Origin: Cyanobacteria bacterium OH_CDB_20
Lineage (GTDB): Bacteria; Cyanobacteriota; Vampirovibrionia; Gastranaerophilales; Gastranaerophilaceae
Length of the DNA stretch: 13,802 nt
Assembly (NCBI GenBank): GCA_023415935.1
Contig: JAEZIX010000033.1
Coordinates: forward strand, 1 to 13,802
Reading direction: 5' to 3'
This document shows, piece after piece, positions 12,616 through 13,802 of this stretch. The stretch's first letter is position 1. Every line of letters begins with the position of its first letter. Position numbers and translations under genes: made by a program. The notes below the pieces were generated by a model. That model worked only from the letters and a program-made list of their open reading frames with translations. It made no database searches and was not told the origin of the DNA.

Positions 12616-13476
12616 TTAAAGTGCTGTCGCGTCAACAACAAGTTTTGCGAGCGCTTTTGGCTGAACAGTCTTAGCACCATAGAGGTATAAGCCTCTTACA
12701 AGGTCTGAGAACGTTGCAGTATCTCTGATTGTTTCGATTTTAGCAACTTGAGATGCGAATGTTATTGCATCGTTTGTACCTGCTAAAACGTTTACTGCGC
12801 CTGATGCTGCTGTTAAGTTTGTGCTGACAAGAACGTCCATACCTGCGATTCTGCCGATAGAACCTTCTCTAAGCGTTGTATCTGCTATTTGATAGCCTGA
12901 AGTAAACTGTGAAGACTGAAGCAAAATAGCTTCTATATCAGGGTTTATGACTACCCACGGTTTTTGGCCTGAAGTTATTGCGTTTGAGTTTTTAAGGCAT
13001 TTTGCAAGCGCAACAAATTGGCTGTAAATGTTTTCTGTTGTTATTTCTACAGGAGTTGTGCCGCCGATAATATTTGCAGCGTCTGCGTCAACGTGTTTTC
13101 CAAGTAGAAAAGTGTCTTGGGCAGTTTCAATCGCTTTTTTTGCGTTTTCCATATGCGCATCGATTATGCTTGTAACCGCCTGAGCGATTGCAACATCGTT
13201 GACCTTGAACGCAAAAAGTTTTCTCTGGTCTATTTTTAAAGTTGTATTAGACGGCGCAAGCTCGTTATAAGTAAGCGCATCGCCAGTATAATTTGTAACA
13301 CCGACATCGCCCGGTACGATTATGTTAACAGTGTCGCCGGCGTCTTTGATTTCGCCCTCGTAGTTTCGGTTTACGCACTGAAGCATAACGCACGACTTTT
13401 GTAGCGCTGCGTTAAGTTTTTGGCTCCAAAATTCAGGAATAAAGGCTGTATAGCCGTTTGTGAAACTTTGTGACAT
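12616..13476 (-). CDS. Major capsid protein, HK97-fold type
   Basis: 286 residues with AGGA just upstream of the ATG. The N-terminus (FIPEFWSQKLNAALQKSCVM), the E-loop-like region EIKDAGDTVNIIVPGDVGV and the spine and axial parts (AFKVNDVAIAQAV, KPWVVINPDIEAILL, GRIAGMDVLVSTNL) match compact phage coat proteins of the HK97 fold. The end GLYLYGAKTVQPKALAKL is typical. There is no N-terminal extension that could act as a scaffold, consistent with a separate scaffold gene. It is small for a P22-type coat, fitting a small capsid for a genome near 14 kb. It is a single-gene unit: candidate promoter upstream (13561-13588), terminator downstream, and a strong ribosome site. Confidence 0.88.
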   Translation of the reverse strand: MSQSFTNGYTAFIPEFWSQKLNAALQKSCVMLQCVNRNYEGEIKDAGDTVNIIVPGDVGVTNYTGDALTYNELAPSNTTLKIDQRKLFAFKVNDVAIAQAVTSIIDAHMENAKKAIETAQDTFLLGKHVDADAANIIGGTTPVEITTENIYSQFVALAKCLKNSNAITSGQKPWVVINPDIEAILLQSSQFTSGYQIADTTLREGSIGRIAGMDVLVSTNLTAASGAVNVLAGTNDAITFASQVAKIETIRDTATFSDLVRGLYLYGAKTVQPKALAKLVVDATAL

Positions 13477-13696
13477 GATGATCCTTTCTCTTTTAGCCTA
13501 CATCGCCGTTATAAAGGCTTTTTCGAGGCTATAATGTAAGTAAATTCGTTGTAATCAGCTATTATAAATTGCTGCGATATCATTGAAAATCAAATATAGC
13601 AATGCTTTTAATAGCAAATAATAATTCATTTCGACCCTGTCGAAGTGAGCAATTATCACTTAATGAAGCTGCTGAAAAGCCCGCACTGTCTGAGCA
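13477..13696. other. Upstream region of the capsid gene and junction left flank
   Basis: No real gene. On the minus strand TTTCAA (13588-13583), 16 bases, TATAAT (13566-13561) is a candidate capsid promoter. A hairpin CATTTCGAC/GTCGAAGTG (13627-13647, one wobble) and the outer pair TTCATT/AATGAA surround it. CTGTCT (13686-13691) and AGCCCGCA (13678-13685) pair with 107-126 across the circular junction. Confidence 0.5.
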
Positions 13697-13802
13697 AAGC
13701 GGATTTTGACGGGTGTGAAACACCCATTGCGAAGAACCCGATGTAGCAGAGCTTTCTTCGAAAGCTTTGTGGAATGAAGGGTTATGAGCCGTCAATAATC
13801 CA
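13697..13802. repeat. 106-bp terminal direct repeat (right copy)
   Basis: Exact copy of 1-106. If the molecule is circular this is an assembly overlap and the true length is 13,696 bp. Confidence 0.9.

Noticed and set aside
13580..13795. 71-codon minus-strand open frame covering the terminal repeat
   Set aside because: It lies in palindromic repeat sequence, lacks a ribosome site, and has repeat-derived rather than protein-like composition.

Overview
The window looks like one complete, very small, tailed-phage-type genome. Bases 1-106 are repeated exactly at 13697-13802. The flank left of the right copy is complementary to the flank right of the left copy (CTGTCT/AGACAG and AGCCCGCA/TGCGGGCT). 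Both facts suggest a circular or terminally redundant molecule of about 13,696 bp. The host is not identified directly. AT-rich coding, strong Shine-Dalgarno sites and a rubredoxin point to an anaerobic bacterium, perhaps from the gut; a non-photosynthetic cyanobacterial relative is only a guess.

Most genes are on the minus strand and make a short-tailed (P22-like) virion kit. Reading the minus strand around the circle from the large noncoding region: small terminase, portal and large terminase (9049-5670), then a membrane-anchored coiled-coil protein. A plasmid-like segment follows. It holds a HTH/coiled-coil protein on the plus strand (4852-5430) with repeated TTCCAGTAA sites, a noncoding stretch with promoters and terminators, and a winged-helix initiator-like gene (4224-3517) carrying three iteron-like 13-mers followed by an AT-rich stretch inside its own coding sequence. 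Next are a plus-strand rubredoxin with its own promoter and terminator, an unknown Cys-containing protein, a stand-alone LuxR-type HTH protein and a P22 gp10-like tail protein (1747-248). Beyond the circular junction come the major capsid protein, an unknown 118-residue protein and a gp4-like head-tail adaptor. A plus-strand membrane protein separates these from a GNAT acetyltransferase and a probable scaffold protein.

The structural genes are in blocks whose internal order is conventional, but the blocks run in reverse of the usual order (tail protein, then capsid-adaptor, then GNAT-scaffold, then terminase-portal). The blocks are separated by palindromic repeats, terminators or oppositely oriented genes. 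I see no DNA polymerase, integrase, endolysin, tail fibre or spike, or ejection protein. The best reading is a replicating phage-plasmid or a satellite that makes its own capsid. A rearranged or repeat-collapsed assembly of a larger phage is the main alternative.
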